From: Veronia pacifica
Lineage (GTDB): Bacteria; Pseudomonadota; Gammaproteobacteria; Enterobacterales; Vibrionaceae
Direction of reading: 5' to 3'
DNA: 64,000 bases
NCBI RefSeq assembly: GCF_001707825.1
Contig: NZ_LYBM01000001.1
Span: 62,001-126,000, forward strand
Shown here: one piece after another, positions 55,031 to 64,000 of the stretch
Position numbering within the stretch: the stretch's first letter is position 1
Layout: each line of letters opens with the position of its first letter
Notes under the pieces: model-generated
What the model was told of the DNA's origin: nothing
Seen by the model: only the letters and a program-made list of their open reading frames with translations
Databases searched by the model: none
Made by a program: the position numbers and the translations under genes

Positions 55031-55591
55031 TTAGCACACTTGAGCAAGAGAAGGTCTTACCTTTGAAGATTCCCATTCATCACGTAAGACTCCGTAACGT
55101 AACGAATCATAGTACTTGCCCTGATAAAAACGCACTTTGCGAAGACAACCCTCTTGTTGCATGCCTAAGCCTTCAGCACACCTCATCATTCTTGGGTTTC
55201 CCGACCATGTGGTCAGCCCTATCCTTTGCAGTTCGTACTTTATAAACAGATGACCAATCCAAAGTCTCAGAGCCCGACGACCGATGCGTTTACCCCAGTT
55301 TTGTGACTGGAAAAGAGTGATCCCAACTTCAAGCCAACGTGTCGATTGGTCCTCCCAGTAACAAGACAGATAACCGACCACATTGCCTTTGTGTTCAATC
55401 ACCAGTGCATTATCCCCCTCTTTTAGACGCCGGAACAAATTGAGTCGGAAGTAAAAGCGGGATTGATATTCCAGTGGGGTATAAGGAGCATCGAGGGCTT
55501 TCCATTCATTGTTCATAAATATTTGTTGCCAAAGCTCGTTACGTTCGCCTGAGTGTGCGCATCGTAACGTCAGATCGCCATCTATCAACAT
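55031..55591 (-). CDS. GNAT-family N-acetyltransferase (RimJ/RimL-like)
   Basis: 186 residues from ATG 55591 (GGACGAG upstream; a GTG three codons earlier is possible). LEVGITLFQSQNWGKRIGRR carries the acetyl-CoA-binding loop, and NPRMMRCAEGLGMQQEGCLR with YQGKYYDSLRYGVLRDEW is the conserved tail of RimL-type protein or drug acetyltransferases. The acceptor is unknown. Confidence 0.86.
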   Translation of the reverse strand: MLIDGDLTLRCAHSGERNELWQQIFMNNEWKALDAPYTPLEYQSRFYFRLNLFRRLKEGDNALVIEHKGNVVGYLSCYWEDQSTRWLEVGITLFQSQNWGKRIGRRALRLWIGHLFIKYELQRIGLTTWSGNPRMMRCAEGLGMQQEGCLRKVRFYQGKYYDSLRYGVLRDEWESSKVRPSLAQVC

Positions 55592-55786
55592 ACTGATCAC
55601 TCGTCCTTTATCGCCAACACCGTCTCACAGTAATGTAACCGCCTGTGAAGTACCAGTTCCATGATCCCAATTCTTGTTTTCATTCTTATTGTCACAGGTA
55701 AGCTTATGCTTTTCTGTCATATAGAAGACACTCAGAATGAATCATTTTCTGACAAACAGGCGTAATGGGAGCAAAAAGAAGGGAAG

Positions 55787-55807
55787 GCGGAGTGGGAATC
55801 ACTCCGC
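55787..55807 (-). terminator. Terminator after torA
   Basis: Stem GCGGAGTG / CACTCCGC around loop GGAAT; on the minus strand it is followed by CTTCCCTTCTTTTTG. It lies 24 bases beyond the torA stop. Confidence 0.68.
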
Positions 55808-55830
55808 AGTGTTAGTTCATCGAATGTTTT

Positions 55831-58296
55831 TCAACTTACTTCAATGGGCCCGCCAAAAGCTGTAACGGGTGGAACCTCGCCCTTATATTTCTCCATTTCC
55901 ACGATACAGGTGTTTGCACTTGTCGCGTTTGCTAATTCAGAGGTGGGAATATCCAGTGTGACGGTATTGGGGTCGCCATAGGTGCATACAGAACCGTCCT
56001 TTTCATCGAGTGGTCCGTACCATGCTCCTTCAGCAATTCGGATCACGCCGGGAGGGAAGTCTGCTGACACTTTTGCCCCTGTCAATAGCTGCCCCCTGTC
56101 ATTAAAGACCCTGACAATGTCACCATCCTTTATGCCTCTGGATTTGGCATCTTCTGGGCTTATGTAACAAGGCTCCCTGCCCTTTACGGCATAACTTTCC
56201 CTGTAGTCTGATTCACACATTTGTGAGTGGAGACGGTTGTCTGGGTGACAGGATTGAAGCCACAAAGGGAATTTATCTGAACCGGGACCGCCATGGGATC
56301 GTTCAGCCTTTTCAAACCACATAGGATGCCCCTGACAATGCGCATATCCGTAGCTGTCGATCTTTCGGCTGAAGATCTCTATGAAGCCGGACGGGGTACC
56401 CAAGGGGTTGATCTCAGGATCGTCACGGAAAGAGGCATGACGGACAAATGGCTTTCCTTTGCCAAAGTCCAGCACCCCTTGCTGCCAGAATGTTTCAAAG
56501 TCAGGCATGTCAAACTTGTCTTTATTCGCCGTCTTACAGTCGTCATATAGCATCTTCACCCACTGCATTTCTCCCATATTTCGGGTGTAATCCTTATCCC
56601 GGTCAAAACGCTTGCACAACTCGGTGCAAATATCGAAATCTGTTTTCGAGTGGTAAAGAGGGTCAACCAGCTTTTGCATCGCAATAAGGCCACGACCACT
56701 GTAAGAGCCATATACATCGATATCATTGCGTTCGTATTGGGTACAGGCAGGTAGGACAATATCTGAAAAGCGACAGGTCGCCGTCCAGGCAAAATCAATG
56801 TTGACGACTGTCTGTAGTTTTCGAAACGCTTTTTTCATCCGGTTTCTATCCTGATGATGATTCCATGGATTACATCCACTCACCACCAGCATTTTGATAT
56901 CCGGTAACGTGACCTCAGTTCCGTTGGATTGGATCTTTTTACCGGGTTCCATAATGGCATCGAGCCAGCGGGCAACAGGGATCGTTCGGCTGTAACCTTT
57001 AAAATCGGTGTTATTGTGCTTTGGTTCCTGTCCCTGATCGACATTGCGGGGAAACCCGCCGGGAGCGGAAAAACCTGTTGAGGGAACGCCAATTGAACAG
57101 TAGTGATGCGCGTAAGAAATTCCACCCCCCGGCAGACCAATCTGACCCAGCATAGAAGCGAGTACTGCTCCCATCCAGTAAGGCTGCTCTCCGTGTTGTT
57201 GCCGCTGGATAGCCCAGCCAAAGATAAATTGGGTTCTGCCAGATGCCAGTAAACGGGCAAAGGCGCGAATATCATCCGCCTTTATTCCGCATATTGCAGA
57301 CGCCCACTCAGGTGTTTTCTCAACCTTGTCTTTGGTTTCTCCCAGAAGGTAAGGAACAAAGTCGTCAAAGCCCAGACAATAAGTGTCGAGAAAGGCCTTA
57401 TCGTAAAGCGATTCTTTATACAGGGTATGGGCAAGAGCCAGCATGAAAGGCACATCAGTCTGAGGGTGAATATATTGCTGATCACAACCCAGCATATTTT
57501 GGGTTTTGCTGCGAACTGGATCGACAGCGATAACCTTTATTTTACCCGCATCAATCTTATCTTTTAGCTGGTGGAGATATTCAAACGACTCATGGGTTTC
57601 ACAATTCCAGCCAACCTGAAGATTTTTAGCCAAATCTGTTGCCCACAATACGACATTTTGCGTGTTATTTAAGATCTCAACCCATGAGGTGCCCGGCGCA
57701 TATACTTCGGTAGAACCCAAAATATACGGCATGATGATTTGGCCAGCTCCCGTGGAGTAATCACCAACCTTGGTAATATAGTTACCGTGCATGGCGACCG
57801 CGCGTTGCATATGGCTGGTACAGCTGTGAAATTGTCCGGTCTGACGCCAGCCAGTTTGACCCGCATAGAGGGCCCACGGCCCATAATCTGTCTGAATACG
57901 CTCCAGCTCCCGGTACACCAAATCAAGGGCTTCATCCCAGGTGACCCTGACGAAACGGTTATTACCGCGCGTGTCCCCACTGTATTTATTTTTTTTCAAC
58001 CAATCGAGACGCACCATGGGATACCGGATACGTGATGAGCTGTAAATAATGCCTTTGATCCCCTTGATCATGTCAGACGGATATTTGTCCATCTCTAGCG
58101 GTTTCACTTCCTGAACCTTTCCAGCCCAGATTCTGGCCCGAAAGGCTCCCCAATGTGAGCCGGAGATTTTCCATATTCCATCGGTCTGCGCAGCGTTATC
58201 GGCCATCGCCTGACCTGCGTTGAGAAGACCCGGACCAATGACGGAGACGGCACTGGTCGACAATAAACCTTTGAGAAAGCTTCTGCGGTGGATCAT
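55831..58296 (-). CDS. torA: Periplasmic trimethylamine-N-oxide reductase TorA (molybdopterin)
   Basis: 821 residues. A twin-arginine signal ([19 protein letters not shown]) exports the folded enzyme. Ser181 in [11 protein letters not shown] is the molybdenum ligand typical of DMSO/TMAO reductases; [18 protein letters not shown] opens the mature part. It reduces TMAO to trimethylamine in anaerobic respiration, taking electrons from TorC. It is the last gene of torECA, 14 bases after torC. TorD, the usual chaperone, is not in this operon. Confidence 0.93.
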   Translation of the reverse strand: MIHRRSFLKGLLSTSAVSVIGPGLLNAGQAMADNAAQTDGIWKISGSHWGAFRARIWAGKVQEVKPLEMDKYPSDMIKGIKGIIYSSSRIRYPMVRLDWLKKNKYSGDTRGNNRFVRVTWDEALDLVYRELERIQTDYGPWALYAGQTGWRQTGQFHSCTSHMQRAVAMHGNYITKVGDYSTGAGQIIMPYILGSTEVYAPGTSWVEILNNTQNVVLWATDLAKNLQVGWNCETHESFEYLHQLKDKIDAGKIKVIAVDPVRSKTQNMLGCDQQYIHPQTDVPFMLALAHTLYKESLYDKAFLDTYCLGFDDFVPYLLGETKDKVEKTPEWASAICGIKADDIRAFARLLASGRTQFIFGWAIQRQQHGEQPYWMGAVLASMLGQIGLPGGGISYAHHYCSIGVPSTGFSAPGGFPRNVDQGQEPKHNNTDFKGYSRTIPVARWLDAIMEPGKKIQSNGTEVTLPDIKMLVVSGCNPWNHHQDRNRMKKAFRKLQTVVNIDFAWTATCRFSDIVLPACTQYERNDIDVYGSYSGRGLIAMQKLVDPLYHSKTDFDICTELCKRFDRDKDYTRNMGEMQWVKMLYDDCKTANKDKFDMPDFETFWQQGVLDFGKGKPFVRHASFRDDPEINPLGTPSGFIEIFSRKIDSYGYAHCQGHPMWFEKAERSHGGPGSDKFPLWLQSCHPDNRLHSQMCESDYRESYAVKGREPCYISPEDAKSRGIKDGDIVRVFNDRGQLLTGAKVSADFPPGVIRIAEGAWYGPLDEKDGSVCTYGDPNTVTLDIPTSELANATSANTCIVEMEKYKGEVPPVTAFGGPIEVS

Positions 58297-58310
58297 AGTG
58301 AGCTCCTTTC

Positions 58311-59498
58311 CTAGTGTGCCTTAACAAAGTCGGACGAGTGTTTTTGCAGATATTTGAGTACCAGCGCTTTCGAGTCGGTATCAAAATTGACAAAACCCAT
58401 CATGCCGTCGAACATTCCTGGCCAGGTGTTGGCATCAAAATGTGCCTCTGCGGGTTGGGTATGACAAACACTGCAGTTGGTTTGGTAGGTAGGTTTGGTC
58501 TGAGCCCAAATACTCTGTATGTCTGATACCAGAGCCGATTTTTTCATCCAAAGGTCAACACTCACCCGCTGCCATTTCAGGCCGGTCAATTTATCTTCCT
58601 TACTCTCAAACTCTTTCACTACTTCTTTGTTCTGAGAGACAGACTTCGTTAGCGCAGCACTGGAAATATTGAGGCCAAAATCTTCATTCAGCACCCGTCC
58701 AAACCCCTTGAGTTTTCGCCACCCCTCGAGAGTCACTTTAATCGCATCTCCTTTTTCCTCGTTAACGGTGATTTTGGTTGCCGGACTCAGCAGACCAGCC
58801 TCCTCTTTGAGGGTATTGTCCTCATACAACGGTAAATAACGAATACTGTATAGCGCACTACCCGACTGATAGTTGGTGCTAGCCGATAGGCTTTCCAGTT
58901 TCCCGAGTAAACCACCGCTGGAGTCCATATTATCTGGGAGGTGATGAGCAATACCCTTGTGGCAGTCGATGCAGCTTTGGTCTTTTTCGGCAGCCTGCTT
59001 CATTTGTAATCTTGCCGCTGGCGACATGATTTCCCATTTCATGCTGGCGTAGCTGTGGCAACTCTTGCACTCCAGAGATCCGTTTGCTGAAAATCTTGCC
59101 CACTCGTGTTGCGCCAGCTCTAAACGTTTGGCCAGGAAACGTTCTCTTGTATCAATAAATCCAGCCAGATGACTGAAAACCTCCTTGCTTGCCTGCATTT
59201 TTCGGGCGATTTTATCAGTCCAGTTATGTGGCACATGACAATCAGGACACGTTGCCCTGACTCCTGAATGATTTGTCCAATGGACAGTTCCCTGTAATTC
59301 CTGATAGACATTGTCACGCATGGTATGACAGCCGATACAAAACTTTTCTGTGTTAGTCATTTCAAGCGCAGTGTTAAATGCTCCCCAAAACATAACACCA
59401 CCGATAAAGCCCCCGAGGGTGAGTACCCCCAAACTGATTTTGGTCGCGGGCCGACACATGGTCGTCCACAGCTTGATGATGAAAGATTTCATAGACAT
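58311..59498 (-). CDS. torC: Pentahaem c-type cytochrome TorC
   Basis: 395 residues. An N-terminal membrane anchor ([19 protein letters not shown]) is followed by a NapC/NirT-like domain with CIGCH, CPDCH, CKSCH and CIDCH. The C-terminal TorC domain contributes the fifth haem site, CSVCH. It passes electrons from menaquinol to TorA in the periplasm. It lies between torE and torA, as in Vibrio-type torECA operons. Two candidate ATGs (59498 and 59492) are two codons apart. Confidence 0.93.
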   Translation of the reverse strand: MSMKSFIIKLWTTMCRPATKISLGVLTLGGFIGGVMFWGAFNTALEMTNTEKFCIGCHTMRDNVYQELQGTVHWTNHSGVRATCPDCHVPHNWTDKIARKMQASKEVFSHLAGFIDTRERFLAKRLELAQHEWARFSANGSLECKSCHSYASMKWEIMSPAARLQMKQAAEKDQSCIDCHKGIAHHLPDNMDSSGGLLGKLESLSASTNYQSGSALYSIRYLPLYEDNTLKEEAGLLSPATKITVNEEKGDAIKVTLEGWRKLKGFGRVLNEDFGLNISSAALTKSVSQNKEVVKEFESKEDKLTGLKWQRVSVDLWMKKSALVSDIQSIWAQTKPTYQTNCSVCHTQPAEAHFDANTWPGMFDGMMGFVNFDTDSKALVLKYLQKHSSDFVKAH

Positions 59499-59554
59499 TG
59501 CTCATAGGAAAGGATCTGAATAAGACTTATTGGGATATGTTGTATTCGCGCTAT

Positions 59555-59734
59555 TTATCCGTGGCCCGGAGGACCAAAGAAAAACACCTGACTCATCCAA
59601 ATCAAAAATCCATAACCGCCAACGACCATAATGCTCAAGACGGGAAAGAGAATCACAGTGATAAAGAAAAATGCCCGCCATTCAAATGAACGTTTTTCGA
59701 TTTCCTGAATATCTGAGGGTTCGTTTTGTTGCAT
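59555..59734 (-). CDS. torE: TMAO reductase system small membrane protein TorE
   Basis: 59 residues from ATG 59734, with GGAGGTAG just upstream; the frame is open to 59764 but that start lacks a ribosome site. The NapE/TorE family pattern is clear: a charged N-terminus (EIEKRSFEWRAFFFITVILF), one membrane helix, and a tail YGFLIWMSQVFFFGPPGHG. First gene of torECA. The function of TorE is not established. Confidence 0.88.
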   Translation of the reverse strand: MQQNEPSDIQEIEKRSFEWRAFFFITVILFPVLSIMVVGGYGFLIWMSQVFFFGPPGHG

Positions 59735-60178
59735 AGCTACCTCCAGAGAATTGCCTGACATCAACTTAAAATGTATGAAAATAAATACACAAATCCATAT
59801 TACTCCAGTGGTTATTGATAAATGTCTCTTTTATGAATCAAAGAAGTAACTAGCCAAAATAAAGAGAAAAATTATTGGATTTGTACAGAAGGGGGATAAA
59901 AGGTATAAGCAAAACATTCATGCTTATGTGTAAAGAAGAAGGCAGCTCTGATTGCATTCTAAAAACGAAGTGAGTACTGATAATAAATGTACTTTGGATG
60001 TCGGAAACGGTGCTATTTGTGACGTTTAAAAAGGGTGTTTGATGGATGTGGCTGACAACGGCTTACTGTAATGAAGGTTGATATAAGCTCACCATAAAAT
60101 GAGTGCAAGTTAACAAGCGATAGACTGTTCAGTCTCCACCTTAACCAGTCTATCGAAGTAAGAAGTATAGCCTTTCTG
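59735..60178. promoter_or_regulatory. torECA promoter region with nested inverted repeats
   Basis: 444 bases between the second chemoreceptor (stop at 60179) and torE. A 10-bp stem CGATAGACTG / CAGTCTATCG spans 60118-60155, with a smaller palindrome AGACTGTTCAGTCT inside at 60122-60135. I did not find clear TorR boxes. The rest is AT-rich and non-coding. Confidence 0.45.
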
Positions 60179-61909
60179 TTAGGTGCCTGTTTTAAGCTTC
60201 AGCACATCCGCCAGCTCATTGAGCAGCTTACGGGTGTTGTCTGACAGTCTGTTTATCTCGTTAGTTGACTCAGACGACCTGGATGCCAGCTGTCTTACCT
60301 CATCGGCAACGACGGCAAAACCCCTTCCATGGTCCCCTGCCCTTGCAGCTTCAATGGCCGCATTCAATGCCAGCAGGTTCGTCTGGTCAGAGATACCGTC
60401 AATCACTTTGGCAATGTCTGAGATCTCCGAACTGGATTTCGCAACCCTTTCCATGATCTCTCCCATACCGTCGCGTTGCTCAACATCAGCGGTGACATCT
60501 TTAACGAACGCGGTGTAAATCGTTCCTGAATCGAGGACGACTTTGGACAATGACAATAGACCCCAAAACAGCGTGCCGTCCTTACGATGTATAGGAACCT
60601 CGCGGGAAGAGCCCACAATTTTATCGATACCTGTTGAGCGGTTGCTATTGACCAAATTATCGTGATTGGCCTGTATCTCGACGGGTACCAGCATCTTAAC
60701 GTTCTGTCCTATCACTTCTTTGGCATCATAACCCCACAACGCCTCAGCAGCCGGGTTGAAGAAAGTAACATTATTGTCTGAATCAATGGTAACGACCGCA
60801 TCTAACGCCTGTGACAGTGTTTGGTTAATCGCATCCTGCGCGGCCCGCTGTTCAGAGATATCGCGGACAAATGCAGTGTAATGCAACTGATTGTTAATGG
60901 TGACTCTGGATAAGGACAGGCTCACCCAGACTTCAGTACCATCTCTTCGCACCAGTTGTATCTCTCTGGCTGAACCGACAATCTTATCGATACCGGTTCG
61001 GCGATTAGTATTGACGTAGTTATCGTGGTTGGGTTGATGTTCAACCGGAACCAGCATTTTTACGTTTTTACCCAGTACGTCCTCTTTGTCATATCCCCAC
61101 AATGCTTCTGCTGCTGAATTGAAGAAAGTGACATTATTATCGCCATCAATACTGACGACCGCATCGATGGCCTGTCGAAGAATTTGCTCAAGGCCATCTC
61201 TTGCTGTTTTCTCTTCACTGATATTGCGAGCGAACGCCGTATATCCCACTTTGCTTCCAATTTCAGTTCTGGATAGCGATAAGTTCACCCAGATCTTAGT
61301 GCCATCTTTCCGCTCTAACTCGAGGTCTCGGCTAGTACCAACAAGATTGTCTATCCGGGTTTGGCGATTAGTATTGACATATGTGTCATGGTATTGCTGA
61401 ATTTCTTGAGGAACGAGCATTTTTACATTGCGTCCCAATACTTCCTCTTTATTTAAATCCCACAACTCTTCAGCCGCTTTATTCATGTACGTGACACAAT
61501 TATTTTCATCAATAGATACAACAGCATTTATCGACTGGGCGAGAATAAGTTCGGATTGCAGGCGCTGCTGTTCATCCGTAGTGATGTCTTTTATCACCAA
61601 AGCAATACCACTCTGCTGCTCCATGCTGTTAACATCGATTTTCAGATGTACAGATTTCTCTTTCGACAATGTGAGGATGTGTTTGTATCCCTCATTGAGA
61701 TGACTGGCAGGGTCGCCGATAGAGAGTTCGGTGAGTCGCTTACCCGCCAGATTACTGATGCCAAGCAGCTTGTGTGCAGAGGGGTTAGCGAAAATAACAT
61801 TACCCTTGTTGTTTGCGATAATTATCCCATCTGACGCGCTCTGCATCATCTGGTAACTGAGCGCATTTTTGTCTGAACCCAGACCGAAAAGTACTGGTAG
61901 CATGCCCAT
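60179..61909 (-). CDS. PAS-domain chemoreceptor with minimal signalling domain
   Basis: 576 residues, no membrane helix. One divergent PAS (~18-112) is followed by three near-identical PAS/PAC units starting near 127, 248 and 369, each with (I/L)(N/D)AVV(S/T)ID, LWxx(N/D)-type and NVKMLVPxE motifs. The C-terminal ~95 residues hold only the MCP hairpin tip ([20 protein letters not shown] and [12 protein letters not shown]) with short flanks. This is far shorter than usual, but known in some cytoplasmic receptors. It lies next to tor genes, so redox sensing is plausible but inferred. Confidence 0.86.
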   Translation of the reverse strand: MGMLPVLFGLGSDKNALSYQMMQSASDGIIIANNKGNVIFANPSAHKLLGISNLAGKRLTELSIGDPASHLNEGYKHILTLSKEKSVHLKIDVNSMEQQSGIALVIKDITTDEQQRLQSELILAQSINAVVSIDENNCVTYMNKAAEELWDLNKEEVLGRNVKMLVPQEIQQYHDTYVNTNRQTRIDNLVGTSRDLELERKDGTKIWVNLSLSRTEIGSKVGYTAFARNISEEKTARDGLEQILRQAIDAVVSIDGDNNVTFFNSAAEALWGYDKEDVLGKNVKMLVPVEHQPNHDNYVNTNRRTGIDKIVGSAREIQLVRRDGTEVWVSLSLSRVTINNQLHYTAFVRDISEQRAAQDAINQTLSQALDAVVTIDSDNNVTFFNPAAEALWGYDAKEVIGQNVKMLVPVEIQANHDNLVNSNRSTGIDKIVGSSREVPIHRKDGTLFWGLLSLSKVVLDSGTIYTAFVKDVTADVEQRDGMGEIMERVAKSSSEISDIAKVIDGISDQTNLLALNAAIEAARAGDHGRGFAVVADEVRQLASRSSESTNEINRLSDNTRKLLNELADVLKLKTGT

Positions 61910-62027
61910 AATTTCTTGCTCACATAATTATTGTTTTTGTTGATATTGGGTGTTGCTTTTATGGATTAGTGTAGTAACGGGAAAATCTTTGTTCCACAGG
62001 CAGGAAAGGTGATATTTGCTATGTAAA

Positions 62028-62057
62028 CAAAAAACCCCATATAAAAATGGGGTCTTT
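62028..62057 (-). terminator. Terminator after the EamA gene
   Basis: Minus strand: stem ACCCCAT / ATGGGGT with a 6-base loop running into TTTTTTGTTT. It lies just beyond the EamA stop at 62079. Confidence 0.85.
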
Positions 62058-62078
62058 TACTATTCAACTCTCTGAAAA

Positions 62079-62987
62079 TTAAGCAGCTCTACAACTTTGC
62101 AAGTTTTCTTGATTTTTTTTGATTTTTTCTTTGTTTTTCATCTGCGATATCGCAACACCGCATAACACCATCAAGCCGCCGATGTAATGATATTGAGCCA
62201 GAGTTTCTCCAAGGGTGTAGACAGCAATCAACGCAGTCATTGCTGGCATCAGGTTCATAAACATCGCTGAGCGGCTGGCCCCAATCGCCTCTATCGCCTT
62301 CAACCAACAGAGCGGTGCCAGTACAGATGCAAAAATACCTGCATAACCCACCAGAGGAAGGGAAGCCGCTGAAAGACTGACACGTTCACTGGTCAAAAAC
62401 AGTGGAAATAAAATAAATACAGCAAACAGACCCTGAACGTAAACAGATTGCAGTGTTTTGATCTTGAGTTGCCAGCGTTTTAATAGTACACAATAAAGTG
62501 CATAGCTTAACGAGGCGATCAGCACCAAGCCGTCACCACGGTTGATACCTTGTTCAATAAGCGCTTCTGGTGCGCCTTTGGTCAACATTTCCACCAGCCC
62601 GGCAAGTGCCATAAATGCTCCGCCAATACCTGTAAGGCTGATCCCTGCGCCAAGGAGAGGCACACTGATAAACATGCTGATCAAAGGCACCAAGGCCATG
62701 ATCAATGCCATATTGGTGGCCGTTGTAGATTCGGCTGCGAAATAACCGAGTGACTGATTCAACACCATACCGAGTGATGCTAAAGCCGCCAGCTTTGGCA
62801 GCAGAGGACGAATCGTCTGCCAGTTTTTTAATAAAGGAGGTAGACAGAATGGTGTCAGTACCAGTACCGCAACCGCCCATCGATAAAATGACATTGCACC
62901 TGGTGACATCGTCTCGACAGAGAGTTTGTTCACCACAGTGTTCCCTGCCCATATGATCACAGGGATCAGGGGTAAAAGTAGCTTCAT
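62079..62987 (-). CDS. EamA/DMT-family exporter
   Basis: 302 residues from ATG 62987 (CGGAACTCC upstream). The open frame reaches 63104, but that would overlap the divergent AraC gene and add a charged, unrelated stretch. Ten membrane helices in two EamA repeats: LLLPLIPVIIWAGNTVVNKL at the start and CWLKAIEAIGASRSAMFMNL in the second half. Probably an exporter of amino acids or metabolites. Divergent from a NimR-like AraC protein, recalling the E. coli nimR-nimT pair. Confidence 0.85.
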   Translation of the reverse strand: MKLLLPLIPVIIWAGNTVVNKLSVETMSPGAMSFYRWAVAVLVLTPFCLPPLLKNWQTIRPLLPKLAALASLGMVLNQSLGYFAAESTTATNMALIMALVPLISMFISVPLLGAGISLTGIGGAFMALAGLVEMLTKGAPEALIEQGINRGDGLVLIASLSYALYCVLLKRWQLKIKTLQSVYVQGLFAVFILFPLFLTSERVSLSAASLPLVGYAGIFASVLAPLCWLKAIEAIGASRSAMFMNLMPAMTALIAVYTLGETLAQYHYIGGLMVLCGVAISQMKNKEKIKKNQENLQSCRAA

Positions 62988-63095
62988 TGGTGGAGTTCCG
63001 TGCAGCAAAACGAAAGGCGTCGAGTTTGACACGTCTTTTTTAATAGATATATCTTTAATCGGCCACTGTTCATCCTTCATCGGACACATTAGATT

Positions 63096-63884
63096 ATGAA
63101 ACATCTCTACACCCCGTTATATGAGTGGGAACAGCCACCAGCTGACATTTTTTTTGGCCATGGTGAGTTTTTGTCAGGCACCTTCACTCGGGATCACAGT
63201 CATTCTTGGGGACAATTGCAGTTGATTAGAGGTGGGATCATGGAGGTCAAGGTTGGGGACAAGCGTTATCTCTCTCCTTCTCAGTTTGCGATTTGGGTTC
63301 CGCCACACATCAGCCATACCAGTTATATGCGTCGTTCAGTAAGCTACTGCTCAATGAATATTGCAGTTTCCAAGGCGACAGTCATGCCCTCCCATCCTTG
63401 TTTGTTCGAGGTGTCTGCTCTTATCAGCGCGATTGTCGATGAATTGAAAGTACAAAAACTTACTGTGCCTGAAACCGATGAGGAGAAACGTTTAGCTGCA
63501 GTGATGTTTGATCAGGTCATTGCCGCCAAACAACATTCAGGCTTTCTTCCAACCAGTGGCGATCCTTTGATCAGGCCTATCATAGACGCATTGGAAGAAG
63601 ATCCGACCAATGAACGATCATTAGCGACGTGGGCAAAAGAGCTTCATACTTCAGAAAGAACGCTGGCAAGGCATTGTGTGAGTGAACTTGGTATGAATTT
63701 TACCGAGTGGCGTTCAAGAATTAAATTTGTTCACTCTCTTTCGCTTCTCAGGAAGGGGAAATCTGTAAAAGAGGTTGCCTTGTCGTTGGGATATAACCAA
63801 AGTTCTCCGTTTATTACCATGTTCAAAAAGCATGCTAACTGCACACCGGAGCAGTATCGAAAGCAAAATGCTTTGTTTGACTAA
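63096..63884 (+). CDS. AraC-family regulator (NimR-like)
   Basis: 262 residues. The N-terminal cupin half reads HSHSWGQLQLIRGGIMEVKV and FAIWVPPHISHTS. The C-terminal double HTH includes SLATWAKELHTSERTLARHC and VKEVALSLGYNQSSPFITMF. Arrangement and sequence resemble NimR, which in E. coli controls the adjacent exporter nimT. Divergent from the EamA gene with 108 bases between, so that gene is the likely target. Confidence 0.87.
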   Translation: MKHLYTPLYEWEQPPADIFFGHGEFLSGTFTRDHSHSWGQLQLIRGGIMEVKVGDKRYLSPSQFAIWVPPHISHTSYMRRSVSYCSMNIAVSKATVMPSHPCLFEVSALISAIVDELKVQKLTVPETDEEKRLAAVMFDQVIAAKQHSGFLPTSGDPLIRPIIDALEEDPTNERSLATWAKELHTSERTLARHCVSELGMNFTEWRSRIKFVHSLSLLRKGKSVKEVALSLGYNQSSPFITMFKKHANCTPEQYRKQNALFD

Positions 63885-63947
63885 CCCTGTTTAACGAGTG
63901 GTGGACTGTTTTACGCGTTGCATCATCTAGCAGTTGCTAGCTGGTGG

Positions 63948-63978
63948 ATAAAAATAAAAAAAGCAGCCAGAGCTGCTT
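63948..63978 (-). terminator. Terminator for a minus-strand gene beyond the right edge
   Basis: Minus strand: stem AAGCAGC / GCTGCTT around a 4-base loop, followed by a T-rich run (from AAAAATAAAAAA on the plus strand). It implies a gene converging from the right. Confidence 0.7.
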
Positions 63979-64000
63979 CATTTAATTGATAGTTTCACTG

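Noticed and set aside
62988-63104. Extended N-terminus of the EamA gene
   Set aside because: It overlaps the divergent AraC gene and adds a charged stretch before the first membrane helix; ATG 62987 has a ribosome site.
1-64000. CRISPR arrays, tRNA or rRNA genes, complete insertion sequences, prophage genes
   Set aside because: None was recognised on reading the window; only short repeats and remnants were found. A covariance-model scan was not possible.

Overview
The window looks like chromosome from a marine gammaproteobacterium, most probably Vibrionaceae (Vibrio, Photobacterium, Grimontia or Enterovibrio type). This is an inference from gene order and protein resemblance: betIBA followed directly by a choline ABC transporter, a torECA operon, a rcp/tad Flp-pilus locus, NemR, YqhD and CurA proteins close to the enterobacterial ones, and many chemoreceptors. 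No rRNA, tRNA, CRISPR array, complete insertion sequence or prophage was seen. The mix of small regulator/enzyme modules, broken genes and AT-rich gaps suggests an accessory-rich region, perhaps of a secondary chromosome.

Layout. 1-4804 (minus): start of a tad/rcp Flp pilus operon (flp, tadV, rcpC, rcpA, rcpB/cpaD, tadZ, tadA running off the left edge); tadV seems frameshifted in a homopolymer. 5132-9337 (plus): an electrophile-stress block with a NemR-like repressor, YqhD-like aldehyde reductase, CurA-like reductase, glutathione transferase and an AhpD-like protein. Two near-identical palindromes lie before nemR and yqhD, and a weaker one before curA. 9640-10878: an orphan flagellin. 11074-13394: a two-gene ABC exporter. 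13455-20186 (minus): a secreted phytase/esterase-like propeller protein, acetyltransferase, sugar-efflux-type MFS protein, a short MreB-like membrane protein, a RidA protein and an unknown. 20187-22814: an 875-residue low-complexity, coiled-coil protein of unknown role in AT-rich DNA. 23221-24614: a lipoprotein nuclease/phosphatase broken by a frameshift.

24766-31889: a VOC/GST pair divergent from a LysR regulator; a COG0523 (CobW-type) GTPase coupled to a WD40 protein, downstream of a 48-bp palindrome with a Zur-like centre; an Old Yellow Enzyme divergent from a TetR regulator with an inverted repeat between them. 32186-39828: acyltransferase, a RidA remnant, acetyltransferase, an isolated panB, hydrolase, Nudix protein, and an XRE regulator / alpha-beta hydrolase / double-HTH protein module. 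40312-42202 (minus): a bufferin-type metallophore peptide with its MNIO enzyme and partner (BufA-BufB-BufC).

42951-49853 (plus): choline uptake and oxidation to glycine betaine (betI, betB, betA, choX, choW, choV), with a BetI-type palindrome in front and a strong terminator behind. 49914-64000: a soluble four-PAS chemoreceptor, a 2OG-Fe(II) oxygenase, a hydrolase, an acetyltransferase, the TMAO respiration operon torECA, a second PAS chemoreceptor with a minimal signalling domain, and an EamA exporter divergent from an AraC regulator of NimR type.
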